From DALYLB01 sp964468345 (GTDB lineage Bacteria > Acidobacteriota > Blastocatellia > RBC074): a stretch of 64,000 nucleotides of DNA. The stretch is taken from positions 62,001 through 126,000 of the forward strand of contig CAYXVZ010000008.1 in assembly GCA_964468345.1 (NCBI GenBank), written 5' to 3'. The position numbers were made by a program, and so were the translations under genes. Shown here piece by piece: positions 34,328-48,147 of this stretch (its first letter is position 1; each line of letters starts with the position of its first letter). The notes under the pieces are model-generated. The model was given only the letters and a program-made list of their open reading frames with translations, did not search any database and was not told where the DNA came from.

Positions 34328-37300
34328 ATGCTCAAGATTGAGAAACTTAATCTGCAAGGCTTTAAGTCTTTCTGTGATCCGACTGAGGTCGTTTTTGACC
34401 AGAACGGCATTACAGCGGTGGTTGGTCCGAACGGCTGCGGCAAGTCGAATGTCGCGGACGCCATCAACTGGGTCATCGGCCAGCAAAGCGCCAAAGCGCT
34501 GCGCGGCGGCAAGATGGAAGACGTCATCTTTCAGGGCAGCCGCAACCGGCAACCCGCGGGCATGGCCGAAGTCATGCTCACGATGGTCGTCACCGAAACC
34601 TTTGAAATTCGAAATCAGGCGCAGCCCGAAGCCGAGGCACTGAAACAGGCGGAAGAATCCCTCAATCAGGCCGCCGCGGCCGTGGATGCCGTCTCGGAAG
34701 CCATGGCGCCCGAAGAACCTGCCGAGCCCGCCGCCGAGCCGGCGCCCGAAGGCGCGGAAGGATCCGCCGAAGCGGCCCCGGCAGAGGCCGCCGCCGTCGA
34801 TGAGTCGAAGGGGCTGAAAAAACAGCGGCAATTCAAGAAAATGCCGACCAACATCCTGCCGAACGTATTTCACGAAGGCGAGCGCATCACGGTCGGCCGC
34901 AGGCTTTTCCGGACGGGAGAAAGCGAATACGAACTGAACGGCAGGCACTGCCGCTTGCGCGATGTGCAGGAGCTTTTCGCGGGCACCGGCCTCGGCGCGG
35001 CTCACTACGCCATCATCGAACAGGGACGTATCGGTCAGGTGCTCTCCGCCAAACCGCTCGATCGCCGGTCCTTGATTGAAGAAGCCGCCGGCATCTCCAA
35101 GTTTAAAATGCGGCAGCATACGGCGGAGCTAAAGCTGGAGGCCTCGAAGACCAATCTTTCCCGCATCACCGATATCATTGCCGAAATCGAGCGCCAGCAG
35201 AACAGCTTGAAACGGCAAGCGCAAAAAGCGCGCCGGTACAAAAAACTCCGGCAGGAAACGCGCGACCTTATGCGTGCGGTCTACGTCGTAGACTTTCGCA
35301 CCTCCAGCCGCACCCTGACATCGGTGGACGCGCAGCTCGAAGAAATCATCGAGCGCGAATCACGACTGAGCGCCACCGTCAGCGCCAACGAAATTCAACA
35401 GGTCGAAGTCGTGCAGCGGGCCCGCCTTGCCGAGGAAGCCCTGAATATCGTCCGGCAGGAAGTCGCCACCGTAGAGCTCGAAACCCAGCGAGCCCGGCAG
35501 CAGCAGACTTATCTCACGGAACAACTGCAATCACTCGGAAATCGTTCCCAGCAGTTTGCGCGCGATCAGGCCACGATTGCCGAACGAAACCAGGTGATCA
35601 CACAGGAAACGGCGCGGCTTCGCGAAGAACTGCAACGCATCGAATCCGAAATCAATACCGACAATAAATCCCTGACGGAAGAGGAAGACAGCCATCGCGA
35701 GCAGATGCGCCGCGATGCCGATGCCGAGCGCTCTCTCGAAGAAGCGCGGCGCCATGTCGTCGAATGCTCGACGACGCTCGAGCGATGGCGGCAGCTGGAA
35801 CGCCAGTTCACTGATTCCGTCGATCGAGCCGTCACACGGCTCACCGGCCTCGCCAACGAGCGGGAACGCGCACAGGCACAGGCACAAGGCGCGCAGGATC
35901 AATTTGCCCGCCTGAATGAAGACCTGGAAGCGACTTCTTTGCGGCAGCAACAGGCCGCCGCCCGAATTGCGGAAACGGTTGAATCCCTTCAGCAGGCGCG
36001 CCAGGTTCGCGAGACGTTGCAAACCCGCCTCGCCGCCCTGCATCGCGAATTGACCGCCAGCGAACAGCGCGCGAAATCGCTGAGCGAGATTGACGAGCGC
36101 CGCACCAACTTCTCTGAAGCCGTTCAAGCCCTGATGAAGCACGCCGCCAATGGCGGCAATGGCTTTCACACCATGGGCACGCTCGCTGATTTCGTGCAGG
36201 TGATCCCCGAGCATGAATCCATGATCGAAATCGCTCTTCGAGACGAACTGCAGTACGTTGTCGTTCCCACACTCGAAGACGCTCTCAAAGCTATCGACTT
36301 TCTCAAAGCCGAAGGCGCCGGCCGCGCCACCTTCCTCGTCGTTCCTCCGGCTGCCCCGGATGGTTCGAATGGTCATCACCCGGAACGTTATCAGACGCTG
36401 AATAACATCCTCGGATTGCAGCCTGAATTTGCCTGGGCGTTTTCTCTGGCGCTTCCGAATCTGGCGCAGGCAAGCGTGGTGGAAGATGCTTCGCAGGCGA
36501 TGTCGATGCACATCAATGGCAATGGGAGCGGGCCGCATATTTCATTGACGAAAACCGGGGAACGGATTATCGCGGGGCGCTTGTTGACCGGCGGGAGCCC
36601 TTCTGAGCGCGGAATCGGCGTTCTGGCTCTGAAGCGCGAGATCAGCGAACTGGCCGGTAAAATCGACGCATTGATGTCTGAGGTGAACAATGTCGATGCA
36701 GAATTGAGCGAATCAAAGGCTCGCATCGCACGGCTTGAAGAAGAGCGGAATCAACTCGACGGCGAACTGCGCCAGTACGAAAAACAACTGGCGGTCGGGC
36801 GCGAGCAATTGCAGCAATGCAAGCGTGAGTTGGAGCGAACCACGACGCACATCCGCGTCGTGGAGCAGGAATCGGAACAGGCCGAAGCGGAGCGGCAGGA
36901 ATTCGAGTCCAAGCGGCAACACGCCGCGGCACAGACCCTGGAAGCACAGCAGGAGCGATCCGAGGCGGACGCCGTCGTTGCGGAAGCGACAGCGCGCATC
37001 GCCGGGCTTCGAGAGGAATCGGAACGGCGGGCCCAGGAATTGTCACGTCGGCGCGCCGACTTCGCGGCAAAGACAGAGCGCAGGCGCGGCCTTCAGAATG
37101 ATATCCGCCGACTGGACAACGAAGCGGGCGATCTGGAAAACCGCATGACCCGAAATCGTCTGGAATCCTTGGAAGCCGTGGATCAGGCTGAGGCGACTCG
37201 GGCAACACTGGCCGACCTCGCAGAGCAGTTGCAGCGCCTCGTGGCGGAGCAGCGGCGCCTGGCGTTCGATCTGGAACAACGAACCGCGGCCCTGAACCAG

Positions 37301-38323
37301 GCTCGCGAAATTGCAGATCGACTCGATCAGGAACAACGCACAGCCCGGGAGGCCGCGCTTACTGCGCGCGAAGAACGTGCCCGGCGCGAAATCGAGAAAG
37401 CCCGGCTGACAAGCAATCTGGAGCACATCATCACCGCCTGCCATACCGAACTCGGTGAAAACATCGCAGAGGTCTGCGAAAAACTCGATGCCAGCCGCGA
37501 AGCGATCGAGGCGGAACTGGCTGCGCGCGAAGGCTCCCCTGCCCCCGTCATCGCCCCCATCGAAAATCTCGATGCGGAAAGCGGCGATGAAGAGAGCGAC
37601 GAAATCCTCGACGATGCAGGCGGCGGCGAAATTTCCTTCTGGCATGTGCCTGAAGATTTCGATCTGGAATCCGCCAAGCTCCGCCTGGAATCCCTGCGAG
37701 GAAAAATCGACGCCATCGGCCCGGTCAACATGATGGCGCTCGAAGAACTCACAGAGGTCGAAGAACGCTTCCTCTTCCTGACCACGCAGAAAGCCGATAT
37801 CGAGCGGGCCATCGTGGACACGCAGGCCGCAATCGCCGAAATCAAGCGCCGCTCGCGGGAGCGTTTCGTAGACGCCTTCCACGCCATCAACGAGAACTTC
37901 AAAGTGATGTTCCAGGAGCTTTTCGGCGGCGGCCAGGGCGAAATGCGGCTTATCGACGAAACCGATGTCCTCGAAAGCGGCATTGAAATCATCGCGCAAC
38001 CGCCCGGAAAGCGACTGCAAAATGTCCTGCTGCTCTCGGGCGGCGAAAAAGCCATGTCCGCCATGGCCCTGGTCCTCGCGATATTCAAGTATCGCCCGAG
38101 CCCCTTCTGCCTGCTCGACGAAGTCGACGCCCCGCTCGACGAAGTCAACATCGGCCGCTTCGCGGATAAAGTGGTCGAAATGAGCGCCGGCACCCAGTTT
38201 ATGATCATCACTCACAGCAAACGGACCATGGAAGCCGCAACCACCATGTACGGCGTGACCATGGAAGATCCCGGCGTATCTAAACTGATCTCCGTGAAAC
38301 TGGCGGGATCCACCACCAATTGA
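34328..38323 (+). CDS. smc: Chromosome segregation protein SMC, enlarged
   Basis: Condensin ATPase. N-terminal head: LNLQGFKSFCDPTEV and Walker A GPNGCGKSNVADAINWVIG; long coiled coils; hinge about residues 600-770; C-terminal head with LRLESLRGKIDAIGPVNMMA, signature LLSGGEKAMSAMALVLAIF and Walker B FCLLDEVDAPLDE. At 1331 residues it exceeds the usual 1150-1200. Two additions explain it: an Ala/Glu/Pro-rich low-complexity stretch at about residues 100-160 inside the N-terminal head, just before ITVGRRLFRTGESEYELNG, and an acidic stretch near residues 1080-1100 (SGDEESDEILDDAGG). No scpA or scpB is adjacent. Start ATG chosen from the conserved N-terminus. Confidence 0.97.
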   Translation: MLKIEKLNLQGFKSFCDPTEVVFDQNGITAVVGPNGCGKSNVADAINWVIGQQSAKALRGGKMEDVIFQGSRNRQPAGMAEVMLTMVVTETFEIRNQAQPEAEALKQAEESLNQAAAAVDAVSEAMAPEEPAEPAAEPAPEGAEGSAEAAPAEAAAVDESKGLKKQRQFKKMPTNILPNVFHEGERITVGRRLFRTGESEYELNGRHCRLRDVQELFAGTGLGAAHYAIIEQGRIGQVLSAKPLDRRSLIEEAAGISKFKMRQHTAELKLEASKTNLSRITDIIAEIERQQNSLKRQAQKARRYKKLRQETRDLMRAVYVVDFRTSSRTLTSVDAQLEEIIERESRLSATVSANEIQQVEVVQRARLAEEALNIVRQEVATVELETQRARQQQTYLTEQLQSLGNRSQQFARDQATIAERNQVITQETARLREELQRIESEINTDNKSLTEEEDSHREQMRRDADAERSLEEARRHVVECSTTLERWRQLERQFTDSVDRAVTRLTGLANERERAQAQAQGAQDQFARLNEDLEATSLRQQQAAARIAETVESLQQARQVRETLQTRLAALHRELTASEQRAKSLSEIDERRTNFSEAVQALMKHAANGGNGFHTMGTLADFVQVIPEHESMIEIALRDELQYVVVPTLEDALKAIDFLKAEGAGRATFLVVPPAAPDGSNGHHPERYQTLNNILGLQPEFAWAFSLALPNLAQASVVEDASQAMSMHINGNGSGPHISLTKTGERIIAGRLLTGGSPSERGIGVLALKREISELAGKIDALMSEVNNVDAELSESKARIARLEEERNQLDGELRQYEKQLAVGREQLQQCKRELERTTTHIRVVEQESEQAEAERQEFESKRQHAAAQTLEAQQERSEADAVVAEATARIAGLREESERRAQELSRRRADFAAKTERRRGLQNDIRRLDNEAGDLENRMTRNRLESLEAVDQAEATRATLADLAEQLQRLVAEQRRLAFDLEQRTAALNQAREIADRLDQEQRTAREAALTAREERARREIEKARLTSNLEHIITACHTELGENIAEVCEKLDASREAIEAELAAREGSPAPVIAPIENLDAESGDEESDEILDDAGGGEISFWHVPEDFDLESAKLRLESLRGKIDAIGPVNMMALEELTEVEERFLFLTTQKADIERAIVDTQAAIAEIKRRSRERFVDAFHAINENFKVMFQELFGGGQGEMRLIDETDVLESGIEIIAQPPGKRLQNVLLLSGGEKAMSAMALVLAIFKYRPSPFCLLDEVDAPLDEVNIGRFADKVVEMSAGTQFMIITHSKRTMEAATTMYGVTMEDPGVSKLISVKLAGSTTN

Positions 38324-38396
38324 TTCGGTCGGACTGGTTGGGCTTCTACCACTCAATCAGTCTCTTCTCTTTTTACCCTCTTAACAGCCCACTTCG

Positions 38397-38408
38397 TTAT
38401 CAGACGCA
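38397..38408 (-). repeat. TGCGTCTGATAA intergenic motif, copy 4
   Basis: TTATCAGACGCA on the plus strand, in the gap between smc and tRNA-Gln; flanked CG...CGC, giving the same 15-mer GCGTGCGTCTGATAA (minus strand) as copy 1. Confidence 0.6.
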
Positions 38409-38504
38409 CGCTTAAATGCATTTTTTAGAAAAGGCTGTTACTGATGAGGAATCAACGTCTTGACAGAATGCGGATGGGTCAATATAGTGACTGAGGTTAT
38501 CCGT

Positions 38505-38575
38505 TGGGAGGTCGTCTAATGGTAAGACTGCGGACTCTGGATCCGCCTATCGGGGTTCGACTCCCTGCCTCCCAG
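38505..38575 (+). tRNA. tRNA-Gln (anticodon CTG)
   Basis: The acceptor stem TGGGAGG (38505-38511) pairs with CCTCCCA (38568-38574), with discriminator G. The anticodon stem GCGGA/TCCGC holds the loop CTCTGGA, anticodon CTG, reading CAG. The T arm is GTTCGAC-like (GGGGTTCGACTCCC). CCA is not encoded. A 22-bp terminator follows. Confidence 0.93.
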
Positions 38576-38610
38576 TTGATTGAAGTAGCGCAGTAAAAAG
38601 TTTCAGATCG

Positions 38611-38659
38611 AAAAACGAATGGCCGCCATTTTCCACGAAAATGGCGGCCATTCGTTTTT
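38611..38659. terminator. 22-bp bidirectional terminator after tRNA-Gln
   Basis: The arm 38611-38632 (AAAAACGAATGGCCGCCATT...) and its exact complement 38638-38659 leave a five-base loop. The stem starts with five A and ends with five T, so it works as an intrinsic terminator for the tRNA on the plus strand and for the DUF1552 gene on the minus strand. Confidence 0.85.
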
Positions 38660-38672
38660 GCAGATAAATTCT

Positions 38673-40013
<1,341 letters not shown>

Positions 40014-40040
40014 AGCTCCTCCAAAAGTTGCATCGTTTAA

Positions 40041-43676
<3,636 letters not shown>

Positions 43677-43917
43677 ACCAAGTTGGTCACACTAAGTCGA
43701 TCGTCGTTTGGGTGAAGCTACAGAATTTTTCGATTGTGCAAGATACCGGTAACTATATTAAAGGAGTGGCAATTGTTTGTGAAGTCGGACGCCGCCTGCA
43801 TTGATCTCTATTTATGTATGCTCGATTTTGGTTTATAAATCGCAACAATTCCCAGAATCGGAACGTATCCGATCGTGAATTTATCTGCTCAATCAAAATC
43901 ATTATCGAGGTGGAGTC

Positions 43918-44484
43918 ATGTTTTGTCCGGGATGCGCCACGCCAGTAACTGAGGATATGAAGTTTTGCAAAGCCTGCGGCGCGCATCTGCGCGGCATTCG
44001 CGAAGCCATGACCGGCCGCGGAGCCCAGTTCGATTGGTCCAAAACGTGGGTGGCCGAAGTCCTGATGAGCGAGGAAGAGCGCGAGCGCCGCAAGGGCATC
44101 ACGCCCGAACACAAACGAATCAATGAAATCAAGGCCGGCGTGATCACCACGCTGGCCGGTTTGGGTTCGATGATCTTTTTATATTTCCTGCTCGGAGCGG
44201 TCGCCGCCAATGAACCCAGGGATGCAGAAATCATCCGCCGTGTGTGGATCGCCGGTCTGGTCCCGTTCCTGGTCGGCCTCGGATTGATCTTTAACGGCGT
44301 TTTCCTGAGCAAGCGCCTCATCAATTTGCAACAGCCGCCGATGCCGCCCCAGATTCCCGGCGTTCCCACCAACCAATTGCCGGAAGCTTCGCGAGCGGAT
44401 TTCAGCGTTATCGAAAACACCACGGCTCACCTGCCGGAAAAACCCGCGGCCATTTATGTCCATTCGGAAGAAAAGAAATCCTGA
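43918..44484 (+). CDS. Zinc-ribbon membrane protein
   Basis: 188 residues. The N-terminus is a zinc ribbon with two CxxC pairs (MFCPGCATPVTEDMKFCKACG). Then comes a charged linker and two membrane segments (AGVITTLAGLGSMIFLYFLL and IAGLVPFLVGLGLIFNGVFL) and a cytosolic Pro-rich tail. Such proteins are common in Acidobacteria and of unknown function. GAGGTGGAG precedes the ATG. Expressed from its own promoter in the 241-base divergent gap; followed by a 40-bp inverted repeat. Confidence 0.8.
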   Translation: MFCPGCATPVTEDMKFCKACGAHLRGIREAMTGRGAQFDWSKTWVAEVLMSEEERERRKGITPEHKRINEIKAGVITTLAGLGSMIFLYFLLGAVAANEPRDAEIIRRVWIAGLVPFLVGLGLIFNGVFLSKRLINLQQPPMPPQIPGVPTNQLPEASRADFSVIENTTAHLPEKPAAIYVHSEEKKS

Positions 44485-44513
44485 ATCGGGCCGAATGACT
44501 TTGGGACAAGGCA

Positions 44514-44594
44514 TTTACCACGAAGAAACGAAGAGCACGAAGAAAAGAGAGAAGTTCTCTCTTTTCTTCGTGCTCTTCGTTTCCTCGTGGTAAA
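44514..44594. repeat. 40-bp inverted repeat with ACGAAG units
   Basis: Arms 44514-44553 and 44555-44594 match at 39 of 40 positions, with one unpaired central base. Within the arms AC(C)ACGAAGA and GCACGAAGA recur. It sits between the zinc-ribbon and caspase genes in a 313-base gap; apart from this hairpin I see nothing else there before the caspase ribosome-binding site. It ends with a short A-run, not T. Confidence 0.8.
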
Positions 44595-44797
44595 AACCGT
44601 TGTTGCGTGCGTGCATTGGTGGCAAACAATAGTTGAAGGATCAACCACTGATTTTATAGAATGAAAACTCATTGATTGGCTGTACCATTACCCCCTGATC
44701 ATTAGCATCATTTTTGCCTGCCCTGACCGGCTTCCCGCGCCGAAGCCTGCCCCGCGACTTGCGCCAGAATGCTCATGTGCCCCCTGAAAGGATTCTT

Positions 44798-46489
44798 ATG
44801 AAACGACGATGGGTCATCTTCCTCTGTGTGGCCGGGTGCCTGCTTCTTCCGCTGTCTGGTTCCGCGCAAAAACAACGCAATCAGGTCGTCACGCCGAAAG
44901 CCGGTCAGCGAACGGCGCTGGTCATCGGCAATGGAAATTATGCCGTGGGGCCGCTATCCAATCCCGCGAATGATGCAAAGGCAATCAGTCAAACGCTGGA
45001 ATCCCTGGGATTCCAGGTGACGCTGTTGCTCGATCAGAATCTTCGACAGATGGAAGAATCGGTGCGGGATTTCGGCCGCAGGATCAAAGGGGGCGGGATC
45101 GGCGTGTTCTATTTCGCGGGCCACGGCGTGCAGGTCGACGGCGTGAATTATCTGGCGCCGGTCAGCGCGAAGGTCGAAAAGGAACAGGACGTCAAATTCG
45201 AAGCGATGGAGATCGGCAAGGTCACCGCGGAAATGGAAGCCGCCGGCAACGGTCTGAACATCATCATTCTCGATGCCTGCCGCAATAATCCCTTTGCGCG
45301 ATCTTTCCGCTCCGCCGCATCCGGACTCGCTCCGATCAACGCGCCGAGCGGAACCTATATCGCGTTTGCCACCGCGCCGGGAACGACCGCCAGTGACGGA
45401 GACGGCGCGAACGGCCTGTACACACAGGAATTGTTGCGGAATCTGACGCAGCCGGGACTTCGCCTGGAAGACATTTTCATTCGCACCCGCGTCGCCGTGA
45501 AGCAGAAGAGCAACGACAAGCAGATTCCATGGGAAAACGGCGCGCTCGAAGGCATCGTCGTACTGAACGACAAGGGCGCGGCGAATGCGCCGATCGCGAA
45601 TGGCCCGTCTTCATTGACGCCCGCGCTGCAGTTTTCCGGCATTCCGCTCTCGGCGCTGCGATCTTCTAAATTCATGACCGCGATCGTCGACGCGAACGGC
45701 CTCGTCACCAAACGGGAAACCGGCCCGCGCCAGTACTATGTCGAAGACCTCGGCAAGGGCGTCAAAATCGAAATGGTTTCGATCCCCGGCGGCCGCTTTC
45801 TGATGGGCTCGCCGGATAATGAGCCCGAGCGGGATGAAGACGAAATTCAGCATCCGGTCCAGGTGCGAAGTTTCTGGATGTCCCGCACGGAAGTCACTCA
45901 GGCGCAATGGCGCTCGGTGATGGGCCGCCTGCCGCGTTGCATTGCGGTCAGCGACGACAAACTCAAAGGCGACGACCTGCCCGTCACCTGCGTCAGCTGG
46001 ATCGAGGTCAAGGAATTCATTTCGGAATTGAACCAGATTCTGAAACTGGAAAACGCTCGCGGTTACAGCCTGCCTCGCGAAGCCGAATGGGAATATGCCG
46101 CGCGGGGCGGCACCACGACGGCTTTTCCATTTGGGCCGAAACTTGCGCCGGAACTTGAAAACGTGAACTGGGGCAGCGCGGACGGCGATCCGAAGAAAAA
46201 AGATCCGCCCGATTATCTGGTCAAAGTGGGCAGCTTTGTCGCCAATCCCTATGGCCTGTACGACATGCTCGGCAACGCGACCGAATGGTGCGAAGACTGG
46301 CTCGGTCCCTATCCCACGCCGCGCAAACCGGAACAGACCGATCCGATCGGGCCGCCCTCCGGCGAACGGCGCGTTGTTCGCGGCGGCAGTTATGGCAGCT
46401 CCACTGCGCGCACCCGCGTCGCTTCGCGGGCAGGCATTATTCCGAATGTGGAATCCCTCTCCGTGGGATTCCGCCTCGTAATGAGATAA
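44798..46489 (+). CDS. Exported caspase-fold protein fused to a formylglycine-generating-enzyme-like domain
   Basis: 563 residues. Signal peptide MKRRWVIFLCVAGCLLLPLS. Caspase (peptidase C14) domain about residues 35-270: RTALVIGNGNY, the catalytic His in FYFAGHGVQ near 107 and Cys in ILDACRNNP near 159, so the dyad is intact. From about residue 320 a FGE-sulfatase domain follows (MVSIPGGRFLMGS, SRTEVTQAQW, YSLPREAEWEYAARGG, YDMLGNATEWCEDW, RVVRGGSYGS, SVGFRLVM). Such C14-FGE proteins are frequent in cyanobacteria, Acidobacteria and Planctomycetes; their targets are unknown. AAAGGA precedes ATG 44798. A second caspase gene follows after an unusual inverted repeat. Confidence 0.92.
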   Translation: MKRRWVIFLCVAGCLLLPLSGSAQKQRNQVVTPKAGQRTALVIGNGNYAVGPLSNPANDAKAISQTLESLGFQVTLLLDQNLRQMEESVRDFGRRIKGGGIGVFYFAGHGVQVDGVNYLAPVSAKVEKEQDVKFEAMEIGKVTAEMEAAGNGLNIIILDACRNNPFARSFRSAASGLAPINAPSGTYIAFATAPGTTASDGDGANGLYTQELLRNLTQPGLRLEDIFIRTRVAVKQKSNDKQIPWENGALEGIVVLNDKGAANAPIANGPSSLTPALQFSGIPLSALRSSKFMTAIVDANGLVTKRETGPRQYYVEDLGKGVKIEMVSIPGGRFLMGSPDNEPERDEDEIQHPVQVRSFWMSRTEVTQAQWRSVMGRLPRCIAVSDDKLKGDDLPVTCVSWIEVKEFISELNQILKLENARGYSLPREAEWEYAARGGTTTAFPFGPKLAPELENVNWGSADGDPKKKDPPDYLVKVGSFVANPYGLYDMLGNATEWCEDWLGPYPTPRKPEQTDPIGPPSGERRVVRGGSYGSSTARTRVASRAGIIPNVESLSVGFRLVMR

Positions 46490-46492
46490 CTC

Positions 46493-46621
46493 CCCTGGGT
46501 ACGCGCGCGTCCCCGCGTGCTATGCGAAAGAAGCGGCGAAGCCTTCCTTATTCTTCATTGAAAAAGGAGCGCTTCGCGGATTTTCATCAGACAGCACGCG
46601 GGGACGCGCGCGTACCCAGGG
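46493..46621. repeat. 129-base element with 29-bp perfect terminal inverted repeats
   Basis: Left arm 46493-46521 and right arm 46593-46621 are exact complements of a GC-rich sequence (CCCTGGGTACGCGCGCG...). Between them GCGAAGC/GCTTCGC and CCTT/AAGG can pair further, so the whole element folds into one structure. The right arm ends in AGGG(A), the ribosome-binding site of the next gene. No target-site duplication is seen. Confidence 0.75.
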
Positions 46622-46629
46622 ATTCTTCT

Positions 46630-48054
46630 ATGCCACTTCGATTTCTTCTTTTTCTTTATCTCCTGACGACCACGGCTTCGGCAGCGGATCGGGCCCTGCT
46701 GATCGGCATCGAGCAATATCGCGATCCGGCAATCCGGCCCGCGCATGGCGCGGAGCGCGACGTCTTGGACATGGAGCAACTCCTGCTGCATCGACTCGGC
46801 TTCCCTGCCGCGGCCATTCATCGACTGAGCGGTTCACAAGCTTCCTCAGCAGACATCGCGCGCGAGTTTCGCCAATGGTTGATTCGGGACACGCGCGCCG
46901 GCGATCGCGTCTTTTTTTACTTTGCGGGCCATGGCTCGTACCTGCGCGATGACGACGGCGATGAAAAAGACGGATACGATGAGACGATTGTTCCTTTCGA
47001 CGCCACGCCGGTCGGGCCGGGTATGATTCGCGATGATCAATTCTCCCGGTGGATGACGGAGCTGGCGGGAAGACGCGTGGTGCTGGTCTTCGACTCCTGT
47101 CATTCCGGCACCATCGCCCGCAGCATCGGACGAGCCGCGGAAAGCGATGAAACGGCGCGATACATACGCCCCGCCGACGCCGAACTCCAGGAAAAAAGCC
47201 GCGCGCGCATTTTGCTTGAAACCTCCGATGGTCGCATCGGGGATACGCCGGCGCTCAAAGCGCCCGTGCCCGCGCTGATCATCTCCGCCGCGGGTGCGAT
47301 GCAGACGGCGCATTCGATGAAGCTCAATGGAATCTGGCATGGCGCGCTCACGCTCGCTCTGCGCGATGCCCTGGAAAATGGCCGCGGCGATTCAGTGCCT
47401 GCCACATATCTCAAGGGAATGCTGCAAAAACGTATTGCCGACTGGCAACGGGAAAAGCTCTTGAATGGGTCGCAATCCCCAGAGATCGAGTGGAGTGCGG
47501 GACGGCGGGAAAACGAATCGCTTTTCGGGGAATGGGAATCCGTCCCGACGGCGGCGCTCTTCAATCCGCGTACGAATCTGAAGGTTTCGATCGAAGCCAT
47601 CGATGCCGCCCGGCGGCGCAACGCCCGCGGGCAATTCGTGTATTTCGAAAACGAAACGATCTCGTATCGAATCACGACCAGCGCCCCCGGCTATCTGTAT
47701 CTGCTGGTTTTCAGCCAGGACCCGATCACCCAGGAGCGGTATGTGACGATGCTGTTCCCGAACCGCGGCGAGCGAACGGATAATCGCATCGCCCCGCCCG
47801 GCCTGCGTTTGCCCGAAAAATCCGATTACAGAATCGGCGCCTCCGGCCTGGATCTTACCGTCGCCCTCCTGACTTCGCAGCCGATCCAGATCGAATTGAA
47901 GGCAAAGTACACCTGGGATGAAATCTTTTCGCGCTTCGCCCTCGGCGAGCTGAAACAGCAGGTCGGCACGCGGACACGCAATCTTGACGGCCCGGGCAGC
48001 CGCCATGATTGGCAGGCGTCCGCAATTTCGATCTTTACGACCACAAAGCGGTAA
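46630..48054 (+). CDS. Exported caspase-fold protein with C-terminal DUF4384-like domain
   Basis: 474 residues. Signal peptide MPLRFLLFLYLLTTTASA. The caspase domain includes DRALLIGIEQYRD, the catalytic His in FYFAGHGSYLRDDDGDEKDG near residue 98 and Cys in LVFDSCHSGT near 155, then PALIISAAGAMQTA. The C-terminal part (about 300-470) has ISYRITTSAPGYLYLLVFS and RYVTMLFPNRGERTDNRI, as in DUF4384. The Asp-rich loop after the His suggests calcium control, as in metacaspases. AGGGA seven bases before ATG 46630 sets the start, and it lies within the inverted repeat upstream. A hairpin and a convergent gene follow. Confidence 0.88.
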   Translation: MPLRFLLFLYLLTTTASAADRALLIGIEQYRDPAIRPAHGAERDVLDMEQLLLHRLGFPAAAIHRLSGSQASSADIAREFRQWLIRDTRAGDRVFFYFAGHGSYLRDDDGDEKDGYDETIVPFDATPVGPGMIRDDQFSRWMTELAGRRVVLVFDSCHSGTIARSIGRAAESDETARYIRPADAELQEKSRARILLETSDGRIGDTPALKAPVPALIISAAGAMQTAHSMKLNGIWHGALTLALRDALENGRGDSVPATYLKGMLQKRIADWQREKLLNGSQSPEIEWSAGRRENESLFGEWESVPTAALFNPRTNLKVSIEAIDAARRRNARGQFVYFENETISYRITTSAPGYLYLLVFSQDPITQERYVTMLFPNRGERTDNRIAPPGLRLPEKSDYRIGASGLDLTVALLTSQPIQIELKAKYTWDEIFSRFALGELKQQVGTRTRNLDGPGSRHDWQASAISIFTTTKR

Positions 48055-48067
48055 ACATTTGCCTGCA

Positions 48068-48126
48068 GAAAAATGGAGGTCAGAAAAATGCTTCAATAAA
48101 AGCCATTTTTCTGACCTCAATTTTTC
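48068..48126. terminator. Inverted repeat between convergent genes
   Basis: GAAAAATGGAGGTCAGAAAAATG (48068-48090) and its complement (48104-48126) pair over 23 bp with one mismatch around a 13-base loop; it separates the caspase gene and the minus-strand regulator and probably ends both. Confidence 0.7.
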
Positions 48127-48147
48127 AGTAAATACGGACGCTGAAGC

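Noticed and set aside
46493..46621. MITE or IS end formed by the 29-bp inverted repeats
   Set aside because: No flanking target-site duplication and no transposase; the similarity of arms alone does not prove mobility.
44798..48054. Caspase genes as an antiphage defence system
   Set aside because: Both proteins are exported and there is no nucleotide cyclase, gasdermin or sensor gene nearby, so a cytosolic abortive-infection system is not supported.
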